Positions 22,558 to 34,499 of a stretch of DNA of 64,000 nucleotides are shown in pieces. This DNA comes from Eucalyptus grandis (taxonomy: Eukaryota; Streptophyta; Magnoliopsida; Myrtales; Myrtaceae). A program made the position numbers and the translations under genes. The number at the start of each line of letters is the position of its first letter. Position 1 is the first letter of the stretch. Location: assembly GCF_016545825.1 (NCBI RefSeq), contig NC_052614.1, positions 35,000,072 through 35,064,071 of the forward strand, read 5' to 3'. The notes under the pieces are model-generated. The model was given only the letters and a program-made list of their open reading frames with translations, was not told where the DNA came from and searched no databases.

Positions 22558-25500
22558 CTAAGACAAGCTCCAAGCAGCACCACCTTTCATGTTAAATTTC
22601 TTCAACCTTCCAAAGAACATGACTATTATCAGAATGAACTTGCCTTTGTTGCTCCATCTTCCTACAAGTCCGTATGCAGCGTCCCTGCAGGGGCTGTCTG
22701 TGTGTAGCCTCCTTTTGCAGCTATAGCCTATCGAAAATCCAACATTCCCATAGGCGCTGCAGTTGATTCAATAATGATCATCGTTAAAATCTTTCCGAAT
22801 TTAATACATCCACAAGAACAGAATCTAGAAATTCGATGAGAATAATTGCAATTTACCTTATTGTTTCTATCGTGATGTTCATGACATTGAAGTTGAGCGG
22901 GTCATTCTTCAAATACTCTCTCTCGGTAATGCAGATGAGAATAATGAAGATCACTAAATATGACAGCTGCGAAAACATCAAGCGTGTCAACAAGTGCCTC
23001 CTAGGCTCATCTCTTTGAATTTTTGGTGCCGTCTTGACATTTCTTACTGGAAGAAATGAAGTATGTGTTGGAAGATACCTGTAAAACACAATGTTTGTGA
23101 GAAGCTGGTGGTGTCACTCTTAACTTTGAAAGTTCTTCCCTAGGAAAAAAGGTGGTTGCAGACAGAGAAATAAGTCAAGCCTGTGCATATTTTCTGGTTG
23201 TTGCATTGACTACAATCGACAGTTATGCTCTGTATATTTGCTTCTAGTATTATGTTCCCTGTTTCTTATGTCTTTACTATACATAAGAAAACACACGACT
23301 GATTGTACACAAATGGCAACAACAAAGCCGGAATGAATATGGGGCACGGTTCTGAGGAACCAGTGGCAAGAACATTCCAAGGAATAAATGGCAAGAACAA
23401 AGCTGGAATGAATATGGATAAAGAGAGTTTGGTGGGGTTCCGAAGAACAAATGCTATGACAAGACAGAATAAATATGACAATAAAAATCTTCTATGAGCT
23501 GACTAGTCGAAGGCCAAATCTTTCCTTTTCCTTTCTTTAAAAAAGTGAAGTTGAAGATCGCTCCACTACAATTAGGAAGGTGACTCCATTGCCCTCACTT
23601 GAGGACTTCGCTTAAGAACATCTATACACCAAAACAATCCTGGTTTTGATAAGCCGCCATAAATCATGAATATCGCCCAACCAAACTTAACTAAATATAA
23701 ATTAATGGGCTTTGTTAGCATAAAAGTCTTTAGACTACTGTGAGGATAACAGCTTGTTTTGGGCTACAAATTCTCGAAAGTGTATAATACCTCACAACAA
23801 TTTAAAATTATTTGTTATTTGGTTTTTTGTAATCCAAAATAAACTTTTGTTCTCACAATAGATTTAAGATTGTCACTTAATCATTTCTTCTCTAAATATA
23901 ATTATTACTTATAACTTGTAACCCATTATTAACTATTCATGCCCTATAAAATGATCCTAAATGACTATTTTTCTTCAACCAAGTCATTGATTGATAATGG
24001 CCACATTCTCTAGTACTCACATTTAACTTTAAACAAATAATCCAAAAAATTTTAAAATAAAAAAATGAAAATGGAAAATGAATGAAAAAAAAAACAAGTT
24101 CTACGTGTCTTTCTCCCTCGTCACTTCTCTTTCATGGGTCCAATCTTGACGTCCGCCCATGGGTGCCATCACTACCGATGCGAAGGCTTCAGAGCAACAC
24201 TCGTGAACACGACCTTTGAGCCCTTAGACCCTTGGACCCGAAACTTCGAGGTTTAGAACCCAAGAGTGCTAATCTTGGGATCTTGAGGCTGATCTCAAGA
24301 CTCTAACATAGGCCCGGGACTTCGATACCACTCTACAACCCCGAGGCTAGAGCTGGGACCCTGCCCTTGGTTTCTCGGGTCCAAGCGATGGGTTCCTAAG
24401 TCCGACCCTTGAGGTTCAGAGCTCGTGCATGGGTTTCAAGGTCCATGCTTTGTTGTCTCAAGTCTGGACGGCCGGGTCTCAAGAGTATCATCCCGATTAT
24501 CTTGGTTCCCAAGGATCTTGGTCTTGGTGACCGCATTTTTGCTCAAGGTCTCAAGGCCACGGTCTCGTGGTCAGGTACCAGATTAGACTCAAGTCTGTTT
24601 TTCAAAGACGTGTGTGCTCAGTTTTTCCGATAACAACTATCAAAAACCAACTTCTAATTTTCACTTTAAAAGCTTAATGAAACGCAGACAAGCAAGACCA
24701 TTTTCTTTAAAAGTATCTTATTAAGGAAATCACCCTCCTCCAATGTCCAATTTCCACAAAATAGACGCCAAATATTATGTGCCATTGGAGAAGAAAACGG
24801 AGTTTTGAATTTGATATTGGGATTTGAAAGTAGATGGTGGACTAGTTGCAAGAGTATAGAGTATGAATATAATATGGCACAAACCAAAAGATCAATAATG
24901 TCATGTTAGCATTATGCGATTTCGTTCCAAGGGATGCCACCACCCACTAACCTGATAAGTTGATTTGCTATTCAATAGCATTAACCCGTATTTTATAAGT
25001 TCAACTGATTAAGTTTTTTAACGTATATATCTTAATTTATTCTAGGCCATTGACTACTGTAAGAAAATATAAAAATGTTTATCCATAAAAATACATCGGT
25101 TAATTAATGGATAATATTCAATACTAAAGTGGATTTATGAGATTGAATATTGAGTAAGTTGTTATGGTTTAGAGTTGATTTAGTATCGAATACTTTCTAT
25201 TTGTTTAATTTATGTCTACATTATTTAGTGTCCGAATTCGGTGGGGAATAGGATTTTATGTGCGTGCACGCTCGCGGGCACGTGTGGGAATGACAGAGAG
25301 AGAGAGAGAGACTCACATCATCAGGACGAAGAGCACCAAAATTGCCGGAGAAATGATGGAGAGATCGAAGACGGACTCGCCGGCGTGTCTGGTGTTCGCG
25401 GCCTCAAACAGAGCCCCCACGAGCTTCTCGTACGGACTCAGGCCCTCCATGGCCGGTGAACCCCACTCCATGCAGCAAAGAGCCACGAACTGCACCAATA

Positions 25501-26515
25501 GGAACTTGCACACAGTGGCGGCCAGGCAAAGGCAGTGAAAACCCGGAAGCAAGTGCGCGTACCCCATCTCCCCGGAATTCCTCAGCATGTAGTCAAACTC
25601 GGCTCGCCCCGTTACCCACTTAAGGAGCCAGATTGCTGCCATGAGACACGGGGGATAGAGCGTGTTACCGAGGAGGACCTGTGGAAGGAGCAACCACAGG
25701 AGGCCCGGGTTGTGCTTGAAGGCCAACATGTTCTCGTTCAAGGGGACAAAGCCGCAGTTGGCGAATGTTGACACTGTCATGAACACGGAGAACATCTGCA
25801 CGGCGAGCCCTTTGTCCCGAAGGACTTTCCTCGCGCTTGGAACGACGCTTATGTACACAGAAAGCAAAGTCGAGCCGCCTGCGTGGACTATGATGAGGTA
25901 AGCTAGGACTACGTAGCTCAAGTACTTAGCTGCCCTGTACTTGACGAGACCCTCGCCACACGGAGCTGGCTTCAATGGTATCCCTTTCATTTCAGGGTCG
26001 AATTTGAAGGTATTGGCCTCTTTGACCGGGTGGAGAGGAGGAAGTTTGAGTTCGATATTGTTGTCGGAGTGGTCAGAAACGGCAGAATTGACCTTGCGAT
26101 GATCGCGTCCTGCGAATTCGGACCTTGAGAGATAAAGCCCGAGCATGGAAGTGAAGACCTCCCCGCCGAAGAGCATAAGGAGGATAATGATGATGAGCTG
26201 GGAGTTGGAGAAGGCCTCCATTTCCACGGTGGACATGCTTGAGGCTGTGGTTGCAGAGACAGAGGTGAAGAATATGTCGAGGTCACGAGGCTTGTAGGAG
26301 GGCGATTTGGGCTCGCAAAGCTTTAGTGCCCAATAGCCGATCGCGGAGACGAGGAAGAAGTAAGCTAGTTGAGTCCAGAAAGAGTTGGCTCGGCGGGCCA
26401 GGTTGCGGAGGAGGGAAGATGCCACAGGGTGGCGAGATTGGAGGAGGCAAGAATGTTTTTGAATGCTGGGCAGGCTGTGTTCCACCTTGTTACCAAAACA
26501 AGAAAGCTTCTTCAT
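22558..26515 (-). CDS. HKT1: HKT1-type sodium transporter (class I), three exons
   Basis: The product is a plasma-membrane Na+ uniporter of the HKT/Trk/Ktr family. In other plants class I members withdraw Na+ from xylem sap and protect leaves from salt. Exons on the minus strand are 25317-26515, 22857-23078 and 22558-22756, 1620 coding bases, 539 residues. Introns are 23079-25316 and 22757-22856, both phase 2, with donors GTGAGT and GTAAAT and acceptors TTTTACAG and ACTGCAG. Four pore loops are visible: SATTASSMSTVEME (~87-100), STFANCGFVPLNENM (~249-263), NTRHAGESV (~374-382) and SAYGNVGFSIGY (~474-485). The filter residues read Ser93-Gly255-Gly379-Gly480, the class I (Na+-selective) pattern. 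Asn253 is the form found in Na+-selective homologues rather than the Asp of K+-permeable ones. Membrane segments flank each loop. No frameshift or stop interrupts it. Met1 is the first Met, ~70 bases downstream of a TATA box. Confidence 0.95.
23079..25316 (-). other. HKT1 intron 1 (2238 bp)
   Basis: It is bounded by GTGAGT at 25311-25316 and TTTTACAG ending at 23079. Directly inside the donor, minus strand, is a short CT run (plus-strand GA, 25294-25311). A ~28-bp motif (GGCAACAACAAAGCCGGAAT and following) occurs near 23323 and again near 23391. A GC-richer block at about 24100-24600 contains repeated words (CTTGAG, GGTCTCAAG) and is probably an inserted repeat. No retroelement coding was seen. 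Confidence 0.85.
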
Positions 26516-26582
26516 CCTTTTGATATTCTTTATGCAGCAGGGGAGGTTTTAGTTCTCATTTTAGAGGTAGGTAGGGGCGTGG

Positions 26583-26590
26583 TTTTATAG
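26583..26590 (-). promoter_or_regulatory. TATA box of HKT1
   Basis: The minus strand reads CTATAAAACC, with the box 68-75 bases upstream of the ATG at 26515. Transcription would start near 26555, giving a short 5' UTR of about 40 bases. The start site is inferred from the usual ~30-base spacing. Confidence 0.65.
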
Positions 26591-26599
26591 TCTCGACTT

Positions 26600-27590
26600 G
26601 CTCCCTGTAGTTACGGTTCACGTGGACTATCACTGACAATGACAAAGCGTCCTAAGTGAAACCCATCGGAGCGGGGTCAGTGATTCATGTCTTCGTGTCG
26701 TGTTATAATCGTATCATGTTTAGATTACGTGTATGGCACGACACGTTTAACTTTTTTTAAATTTCAAATATGAATGTGACTAAATGTGTGTGTATATATA
26801 TATATATATCTCTATATGTCTATATAAGTATGCCGGGAGTGGGTTAAAAAGGTAACACAGCACATATTTTATTCGTGTATAAACAAATTGACACATTCAT
26901 GGAACGAATGCAATTAGGCTTGACATAATATGTTTAATTACATATGTGCCCATGCCTTATAATTAGGTTCTGTTGAAAATTGTTCTCTTGAAAATTGTTA
27001 GAGAAGTGATTTTGTTTAATAAGCTATATCAATTATTTATCGCAAAATATTGGTATTCCCATTAATTCTTCCTCTAAAAAAGTTAGTTTTCTGTACTGTA
27101 GTAGGCTTTGTAAACTATGTAATTTATATAAGGGTTAAATTTTTCCTCATCCCCAGTTAAAAGAAACAATTCTGATTGATGATCACATATATAGATATGA
27201 TGCACTTGCAAACTTAACTAAATAATAATGAAATAGCATATTTTCCTCAATTCTAGGTTCGAAGAAACTCTTTTAACCACTGAATTACAAATATAGATAT
27301 TGCCTACATGCAAGTGTCCATAGTTTGTAATCTACGAATTAAAAGAATAGTCAAAAGAAATTTCTTCTAACCCAGCATGAAGGGAAGTACAGCCTAAAAG
27401 TACATTTAAGTGAAGTCCATGTTTCTAATCCACCAATAAAAACAAGTTAGAGGAACTATATGGCCTTTATAGAATAAGCCGATCAAATATTTTTTTCCTC
27501 ATGATGTTTATATGGCTTTGATCCCACATGACCCTAGTCTAGGAAAATTTTTCACTTCTAACAAGTGGTTGATGTTTTCAAAGGAGCCAT
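26600..27590. other. HKT1 upstream region; no gene seen
   Basis: AT-rich. CGTGTCGTGTTATAATC (26695) and GGCACGACACG (26745) form a loose inverted pair that hints at a small mobile element. A TA microsatellite lies at 26792-26809. The 27130-27490 part contains scattered AAGAAATTTCTTCT-type words, shared loosely with 38540-38960. It probably includes the HKT1 promoter; no specific site can be assigned. Confidence 0.4.
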
Positions 27591-27725
27591 GTTTTTTGTC
27601 GTTCCTAGTTGGAAGAAATTTCTCTCAATAATACCTCCGATTGGTGGATCACCTACTGTTAATTTAGCTAAATTTGCATGTGGTTGAAATACATATCTTG
27701 TAAACTGCCAATCAAATGATGGTTG

Positions 27726-27889
27726 GCTCATATATGGAACGTCTCGAAATAATACCTGGAGCAAGAAATTCAATTAATTGAGATTCAGGAGCTTAAATTT
27801 CACCTCGACCATCAATAGGTTTGGCCAGGGCATTTATAACACGACCCAAATAAGTCTCACTCACCGGTATCTGAGCAATTCTTCCTGTT
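27726..27889 (-). pseudogene. atpA: Chloroplast atpA fragment in nuclear DNA (NUPT)
   Basis: The minus strand encodes [20 protein letters not shown], then KPIDGRGEI, a stop, APESQLIE, APGIISRR and IYEP. This is the nucleotide-binding region of the plastid ATP synthase alpha subunit. About 164 bp, one in-frame TAA and some substitutions, so it is an old non-functional transfer. Sequences on either side (GGAAGAAATTTCTCTC at 27611 and GAAAGAAATTTCTTTC at 27890) resemble a local dispersed repeat, not plastid DNA. Confidence 0.85.
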
Positions 27890-28919
27890 GAAAGAAATTT
27901 CTTTCAATCTGGAATGTAGAAAAATATATCCATTTTTTTTAAGTGCCTCGTGTTCTTTTAAAACCTCAAAGCTCATGGATGGTATAAATCTTTTGAGGAG
28001 TTTTCTTCTTAAGTTCATCAATTTTGTAGAAGAAGCAGTATCGTTCAAAATTAACACTGTAAATGCGATGGAAATACAAAGGGCGCGAGATGAGAAATAA
28101 GATATTCTAGTAAGGTTGAATGCCTAGTGGCATATGAAAAGCTTTAAACTACTTGGAGTCAGTCGAAGTCCGTGTAGAGAGTGTTTAATAGTTTTTTTTT
28201 TTTTTTTTTTTGTCAATCCTACTCCATTCCTACTATAACTCTCGCTTTTAGACTTTTGCCCTACCTCATTGCAGGGCGTGAGAGACGAAATCCACACTTG
28301 AAACTAAATCGTCCCACCCCAACCCCCGAAAAGATGGGAATTCCAACCCCCACCTTCCTCGAGAGTGTTCAATAGTTTTAAACCATGGATGTTGAGGAGT
28401 CGAGGCATCCAAAAGTCAAGAAGATCAAAGTGTTGAAGCTCTGAAGTGCCGAAAATTCAATAGTGTAACGCCCCAGAGAGAGAATTCCATTCATCCAAAA
28501 GTCACTAAGTGAAAAATGAAATAATATAGTAATTTATAATGGGAAGGCACGAATGGTTAACAAATAGGATAGTGTCATCCGACGTTCCATATTAGGTTTG
28601 TGCATGTCACGACGATAACAAGCAATGATGGTTTATTGCATTTCATCGGAATAAGGGTTAGCGACGGGTTGCTACATATAAGGACATGGACCGTCACTAA
28701 GCCCACTTGAAAGGGTTAGAATACGCCAATTTATCACATGCTCCAACCGATCAAGTCAAAACACTTTAAAAATTCTCAACTAGACTGGGATATTTCTTAG
28801 GGATTAGCATGATTCGGGTTGGGCCGATTCGCCCCTTAACCTTAGAATCAACCCACACAATGCTGGTCCTCAATTTTTGGGATCGATGATTAACCGAATT
28901 GAACTTGGGACCAAGGATT
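27890..28919. other. No recognisable gene
   Basis: A 20-base T run lies at 28192-28211. A possible LTR start, TGTAACGCCCCAGAGAG, is at about 28464 with ~280 bp of LTR-like sequence behind it, but no partner end was found. The short minus-strand frame at 27857-28057 has no recognised domain. Confidence 0.4.
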
Positions 28920-29245
28920 GGACCGACCCAATGGGTTTGGTCCGGTTCCAAGGTCAACCTGGGACCAATCGATAATTTTTTATTTCATTTTTTGTTCTCC
29001 TTAAAAAAAACGATTGAGACTGAACTGACCCAATAGGTTTGGTCTAGTTTTAGTGTCAACCTAAGACCAATCCATAATTTTTATTTCATTTTTTGTACTC
29101 CTTAAAAAAACGATTGAGGACCAAACTGATTCAATGGGTTCGGTCCGATTTCAGGGTCAACTTATGACAAAAAAAAAAATTATTTCATTTTTTGTACTAT
29201 TTAAAAGGGAAACCAAGTACCATACTAACCCAATGGGTTCGATGA
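28920..29245. repeat. ~101-bp tandem repeat, about three copies
   Basis: The phrase CC(A/G)A.TGGGTTTGGTCCGGTT, then GGTCAACCTGGGACCAAT, ATTTCATTTTTTGT and a poly-A/CGATTGAG block recurs from about 28921, 29022 and 29122, with a partial fourth near 29221. Confidence 0.8.
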
Positions 29246-29814
29246 TGAGCGAGGTTAGCTAAGAAAGGTAAGTGATGAGGGTCAAGTGGGGTGAGCAATG
29301 AAGAGAATCAGCATCGAATGTCGAGCAGGAAGCAACAAGCCAAGCGAGCATCAAGTGGCAAGCGGCACGAGTGACTCAAAGCGAGCGAGGCAAGTGTCAA
29401 GTGGTGAGCGGAGAAGTTGTTTCTTTCGATTTTGGCAAATTGAAGACTAAGAAGACAAATAAGACAGAAGAGAACAAATACTAGAGGATGATGCCATAAA
29501 GAGTTGTTTATGTCTTTTTGGACGCTGTGAGGACTCCTCACAAAAACATTTTCTTCCTTTGTAAGTTATGACTATTGACGCCGTAAAAGATATTTAAAAT
29601 CTAGTTTATTAAAGAATAATGTAAAATTACTTGAATTCCTCACTAAATAGCTGTTTAATATGTCGACGCCATTTATTTTTAAGGTTTTCCTCACCTATTT
29701 TTTGTCGATGACGTTTTTCTTTTTTGCCAAGTTGATTGGGTTTCGGCTATTGTGCTTAAGAGAAGTTAGGACATTTTCTCATCTTGGAGTGGGCTGAATC
29801 CGAACAAAAACAAG
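29246..29814. other. No recognisable gene
   Basis: Contains short AGCGAGC/CAAGTG-type words around 29280-29410 and AT-rich sequence after. No coding or mobile-element signal was seen. Confidence 0.45.
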
Positions 29815-31692
29815 AGCGACATTCGTGAGTTCTAGAAGTTCCTAAGCAAACCATCGCTCGTTTCCTTGGCGGTAGGAATCGAGAAATTGCTGATATGGCT
29901 GAACTTCAACCTTATTGGTCCTTTCAAGACGTATGCAAGTTAGCTATAAAAGTCAAAAAGCAATTGAAGAGCAAGAGGTTTTCCTCCAAAACCTCAACAA
30001 GGGTGACATCCTATTTTAAGGGTGCTTTTTCAAGTAAGGGCGAGAGTACGTCGACAAAAGACAAAGGTAAGGGAAAACTTGCAGAAACTTCGAAAGAAGT
30101 CCAAAAGAAGTTTGAAGGCGATGCTAGGAAATGGTTTAAGTGCCATGGTTTTGGGCATTTACAAGCAAATTGTCCAAATCGGAGAGTTATGTCCCTTCAA
30201 GAAATTGAGGAGATCAATTCGGCACATCAAGAGGTTGAGGGCAATTGAGACCAAAATATTTCTAAATCTGATCGGGAAGAAGAAGTTGTGGAGAAAGCCG
30301 ATGATGGCGAGCTGTTGATCATCCGAAGAGCATTGCATGTTGAAGTTTCTCCTAATAAAGAGCAAAGGGAGAATATATTTCACACTCGTTGCACTATTAA
30401 CAGAAAGGTGTGCGGTGATCATCAAGAGGTTGCTTCAATTAACAAAACATCCTCAACCATACAAGCTCCAATGGGGCTTATATGAATTGAAGAACCAAAA
30501 TGTGATGTAATTCATGGAGGCATGCCACTTGTTATTGGGTAGACCGTGGCAATTTGATATAAAAGAAGTATGATGGTCGGAAAACACATACTCTTTTCAT
30601 AAGGAACAAAAAGGCATTACTCTTTGACCATTGAGTCCTTGATCATAATAATCCTTGGGGAGGGAAAGAGAAAATATTGCATGCCATTAGCAAACAAAAG
30701 AATGTATTTACTTTCTCCTAATAAAGAGCAAAAATGGGAGAATATATTTCACTTGATTACCTCCCATAAGAGGTATTGAGCTTCAAATTGATTTGATCCT
30801 TGGTGCTCCCCAACCAAAAAAGCCGGCTTATCGATGCAATCCAGAGGAAACAAAGGAATTGCACAGACAAGTCGATGAACTTATCGCCAAAGGATACATC
30901 CGAGAAAGCATGAGTCCTTGTTCTGTTCCGGCTCTACTTGTGCCTAAGAAGGATGGTACATATCGCATGTGTATTGATAGTCGGGCCATCAACAACATCA
31001 CCATTAAGTATAGGTACCCGATACGTAGACTTGATGATATGCTTGAGGAATTATATGGTTCTTCTGTGTTTTCAAAGATAGATTTGCGGAATGGTTATCA
31101 TCAAATCAAAATGCCAGAAGGTAATGAATGGAAGACGGCTTTTAAGACCAAGGGAGGCCTTTATGAGTGGCTGGTTATGCCATACGGATTATCTAATGCT
31201 CCGAGTACCTTCATGAGACTTATGTATGAGGTTCTTCGTTCCTTTATTGATCGATTTGTCGTTGTTTATTTCAACGATATTCTTGTTTATAGCAGGAATG
31301 AGGATGAGCATATCTCTAATTTAAAATAGGTCTTCAATGTCTTGAGAGATCAAAAACTGTATGCTAAAATGGAGAAATGTTACAAGAAGAAAGCTAATCA
31401 ACTTCGCAAAAAGACTCAATTTCAACCGGGCGATGGCCCCTTTAAAGTTATTGAGCGAATTGGTGATAAAGCTTACAAGATTGACCTTCCAGGAGAATTT
31501 AGAGTTTCATCAACATTCAATGTGGGAGACCTTTCTCTTTTCTTGGAGGATGAAAACCTTCTAGATTTGAGGACAAATCTCAAACAACTTGGGGAGGATC
31601 ATGCGGGAGCATCCAACGTAGCTCCCTCGACCAACTCAGAACCATCGATATTTATCCAAGCCAACAAAGAAGTTGGACATTATGTGCTTTGA
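29815..31692 (+). pseudogene. Family A gag-pol deletion derivative
   Basis: Homology starts within gag. The CCHC knuckle has its first Cys changed (WFKCHGFGHLQANC). A stop replaces the codon before DQNIS, and the protease and linker are cut by deletions (30400-30780). RT is better kept at 30793-31329: [37 protein letters not shown] and the catalytic box as YFNDILVYS, with Asn for the first Asp. After a stop at 31327 the frame continues as QKLYAKMEKC joined directly to YKKKANQLRKKTQFQPGD, so RNase H and nearly all of the integrase were deleted. The C-terminal part (GPFKVIERIGD, FNVGDLSLF) runs into the 3' LTR and stops at 31692. Confidence 0.88.
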
Positions 31693-32499
31693 TGGATCAT
31701 TTTGAATGAATAATGTTAATTACTTATCGGTGTTTTGTGGTATATTGATAACTATTAATGGAGGCCATTTTAAATGTCTTGTATGACTAATTGATGAAGT
31801 TTTGAGAGGATTATTTTCTGGTTAAGGGAGGAGGTCGAATTTTGAGCAGGTTAAAGGTTCACAAATGCGGTCCAAGAATATGGAAAGCCAAAAGTTCTAG
31901 ACTACGGAAAGCTAACGGTTCAAGAATGCGGAAGGCCGAAGATTAAAGGCAATTAGTTCTCATGTTTTTCTTTTTTTGTAGCTCAAGAGTCGAGCGTTTA
32001 AGTTCCTAGGTCATTAAAGTTTGTTTTTAATATTTCCTAAGGCTGAAATCCTCCTATAAATAGGGGAAACTATCCAATATAGGGGAGATACGAATTTTAT
32101 GAATGAAAATGGTGAGATTTCCTTGCTTGAGTGAATTCTTTCGGAGAGTGGATAACTCCTTTCGGTTTCTTTATTCTTGGAGAGTAGATCACTCGGTGGT
32201 GAGCCAAGAAGCCCTTTATCCTTGGCTGGTGGAATCTTTAGGCCTTGGTGGTGAGCTTCTCCTATCCCGAAGTCCTTTATTCTTGGCTGGTGGAAGCTTT
32301 AGGCCTTGGTGGTGAACTTCGTAGAACTCGATCCGCATTCTTGGTTGGTGGCGCTGCCTTTTTACCTTGGAAGGAGATTGTTTTTATCTTTTCTTAGTCC
32401 TTTTCATTTCTTCCCCATATACACTACTCCATATACTTAACCACAAAAATCCCATTATAAAAAAATCCATTCTGGAATCACTTACCCCATCACGCATCA
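31599..32499 (+). mobile_element. Family A 3' LTR, full length
   Basis: It begins TCATGCGGGAGCATCCAACG and ends CCCATCACGCATCA, 901 bp. The promoter TATA (CTCCTATAAATAGGGG) lies at about 32052. The block CTTTAGGCCTTGGTGGTGA occurs twice (32249 and 32299). The pol frame overlaps its first ~94 bp. Confidence 0.9.
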
Positions 32500-32514
32500 G
32501 TTCGTCGTTGGGCT

Positions 32515-32814
32515 TTAGTGACTGGCCAGAGGCGAGAGTGAGCCTCACCCACCCTTGGTGAGGCTCAACCCTTAATTTGGCTTGGTGAACCTTGCCTCTA
32601 GTTGATTGTTGGCCATCGTCAAGACTTGGTGATCAACTAAAGGAAAAAGGGAAAGAAATACAGACATAAAAAAATAAAAAGAAAATAAAAGAAACAAAGA
32701 AAAATAAATAAATTCAAAAAAAATCAAAAAGAAAATAAAAGAAACAAAATTGGTAGAATGGAAAGAAAAATAAATAAATTAAAAAAAAATATCAAAATAG
32801 TTTTAAAAATTGAA
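32515..32814. repeat. GC-rich cassette plus A-rich tract
   Basis: GAGGCGAGAGTGAGCCTCACC-type words are followed by repeated GAAAATAAAAGAAACAAA and AAAATAAATAAATT (about 32670-32790), the same arrangement as near 41090-41350 and 60450-60600. Confidence 0.5.
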
Positions 32815-32822
32815 CTCTCTCT

Positions 32823-32894
<72 letters not shown>
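32815..32894. repeat. (CT)n microsatellite
   Basis: About 80 bases of CT with one TT interruption near 32826. Confidence 0.97.
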
Positions 32895-32897
<3 letters not shown>

Positions 32898-33204
32898 GAT
32901 TCTCTTAGATGTTAAAATTTAAACTTTAGATCATTCAATTTTACCTCGTTCCCCTTCCTCCGCGAGCACTCGCCCTCTTTACATGTTAACTCGAGCTAAC
33001 CTTCAAATCATTAGAGCTCACCCAACATAAAACTCACCCTATCATACGTAAATTCCTATTTATACTTTAAATCCTTGCATTTTTACCCTCTTGAATCTGA
33101 AAATCATTTAAATTGTCAACATCGTCAAACTCTTTAGATTAAATCATGCAATGTAAGTGAACCAACTATAAAACATTAAATCTACATTTACTCATTTGAA
33201 GTTC

Positions 33205-34060
33205 TTGTGACATCTTAGTCCGCCACCTTACTATGGCGAGTTATATCTTTTCACTTATAGCACAAGCGGAAGCAAAAGTGTGAAACCAAACATATATCAC
33301 AAGCAGGATGAACGCAAAGAGTGAAGCAAACGTCACGTACTTTCCCATGTAATTTTCTTGTCTTTTATTTACATACATGGGTGATAATATGGCTATACCG
33401 AGAAGTTAAAAGGATATACTACTCCCATAGGCTATCCACACAGCAATATTCTACACACTCAAACTATCGACAACATGCCACCCAACTACACGGTCAATCC
33501 CAAAAAGTGTCAAGATCGTGCCTCCCAAAAATGAATCCCCACCGCCATCACCGACTGCCTTGCCTACGACTCTCTATTGTTGCCATCCTCGTCACCGCTG
33601 CTACTATCCTCTGGGAATGGCAAAGGACTACCAAAAGTCCTCTGATCTTGGCATAGATCGACCTGAAGCGGTAGGCGATGTAGCTAGCAAGTGAGCCTAT
33701 ATCTATCCAGAGTGTAGATGTGTGATGCACAAAAATCACAGGAGGGAAGTGTGAGTTTGTGAACTCGTATAGCTGCCCCTCAAAGACTACTAGGGCGTCG
33801 TAACAGGAGATGTGGTTCGTAGGAGTAGCAGCATAACTACGAATCTGAAAAATGTAAACATTAACAAGGGTGAGGTAATGCCCAGCAAAGGAAATATCCA
33901 AAGCCCTATCACATGCACACGAAAAACATCCGGCTAAGACGATGCAATTATAATAATGAAACTCATAGAGACTACAACGACAAAATAACTAATATAAGTA
34001 TCCCATACTCATGACAAAAGAACCTAATGACTCAATAGACGATTCAACCATGCATGCGCA
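33205..34060 (-). mobile_element. LTR-like tract, inverted, family not assigned
   Basis: GTGACATCTTAGTCCGCC followed by GCACAAGCGGAAGCAAAAGTG is the reversed end typical of several plant gypsy LTRs; similar reversed ends are at 13934, 45491 and about 50312. No coding. The open frames at 33321-33656 (+) and 33548-33901 (-) show no known domain and probably belong to the element. The right limit is uncertain. Confidence 0.4.
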
Positions 34061-34499
34061 CACGTTTCACACAATTCTTTGTTGTCACTTTTAGTTTCCA
34101 CTCCAAGACACATGGTCGGGGAGCTCATCGAACCATGCAAGGAGGAATATCTCCCATCCAGCGGAATTCTGATGCGCCCTCCAGTTCGCCACTACAACAT
34201 CCTCTATTTTGACTTTTCTTTTGGTTCTAACTAGTAGGCCAAAGATTGGTATGTCAATGGTAAGACCAGGCCATTGAGCCTAGGACCTGAGCCACCAACC
34301 TAGCTGAGAAGGCAATTTTTTCCTACGATAACCATATCAAGGGTGGCTTTGCCATGAACCTTGGGTGTGTCAGAATGGTCGATAGGAGATGTATACAAAA
34401 AGCCATTGTCCAATCCCGGTTGCACTTCCAATGGTCTATTTCCCATATTTGTCATAATCTTGGAAATGGACAAAAGAGAACATTCTAAAATCTCCTAGG

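Noticed and set aside
25212..25771. Plus-strand open frames opposite HKT1 exon 1
   Set aside because: They are antisense shadows of the HKT1 coding sequence with no recognisable domain.
26693..26756. Inverted CGTGTCGTGT/GCACGACACG pair as a MITE
   Set aside because: The arms are short and imperfect, and no second end or target duplication is visible.
33321..33901. Overlapping plus and minus frames of 111-117 residues
   Set aside because: They lie in an inverted LTR-like tract and show no conserved domain.
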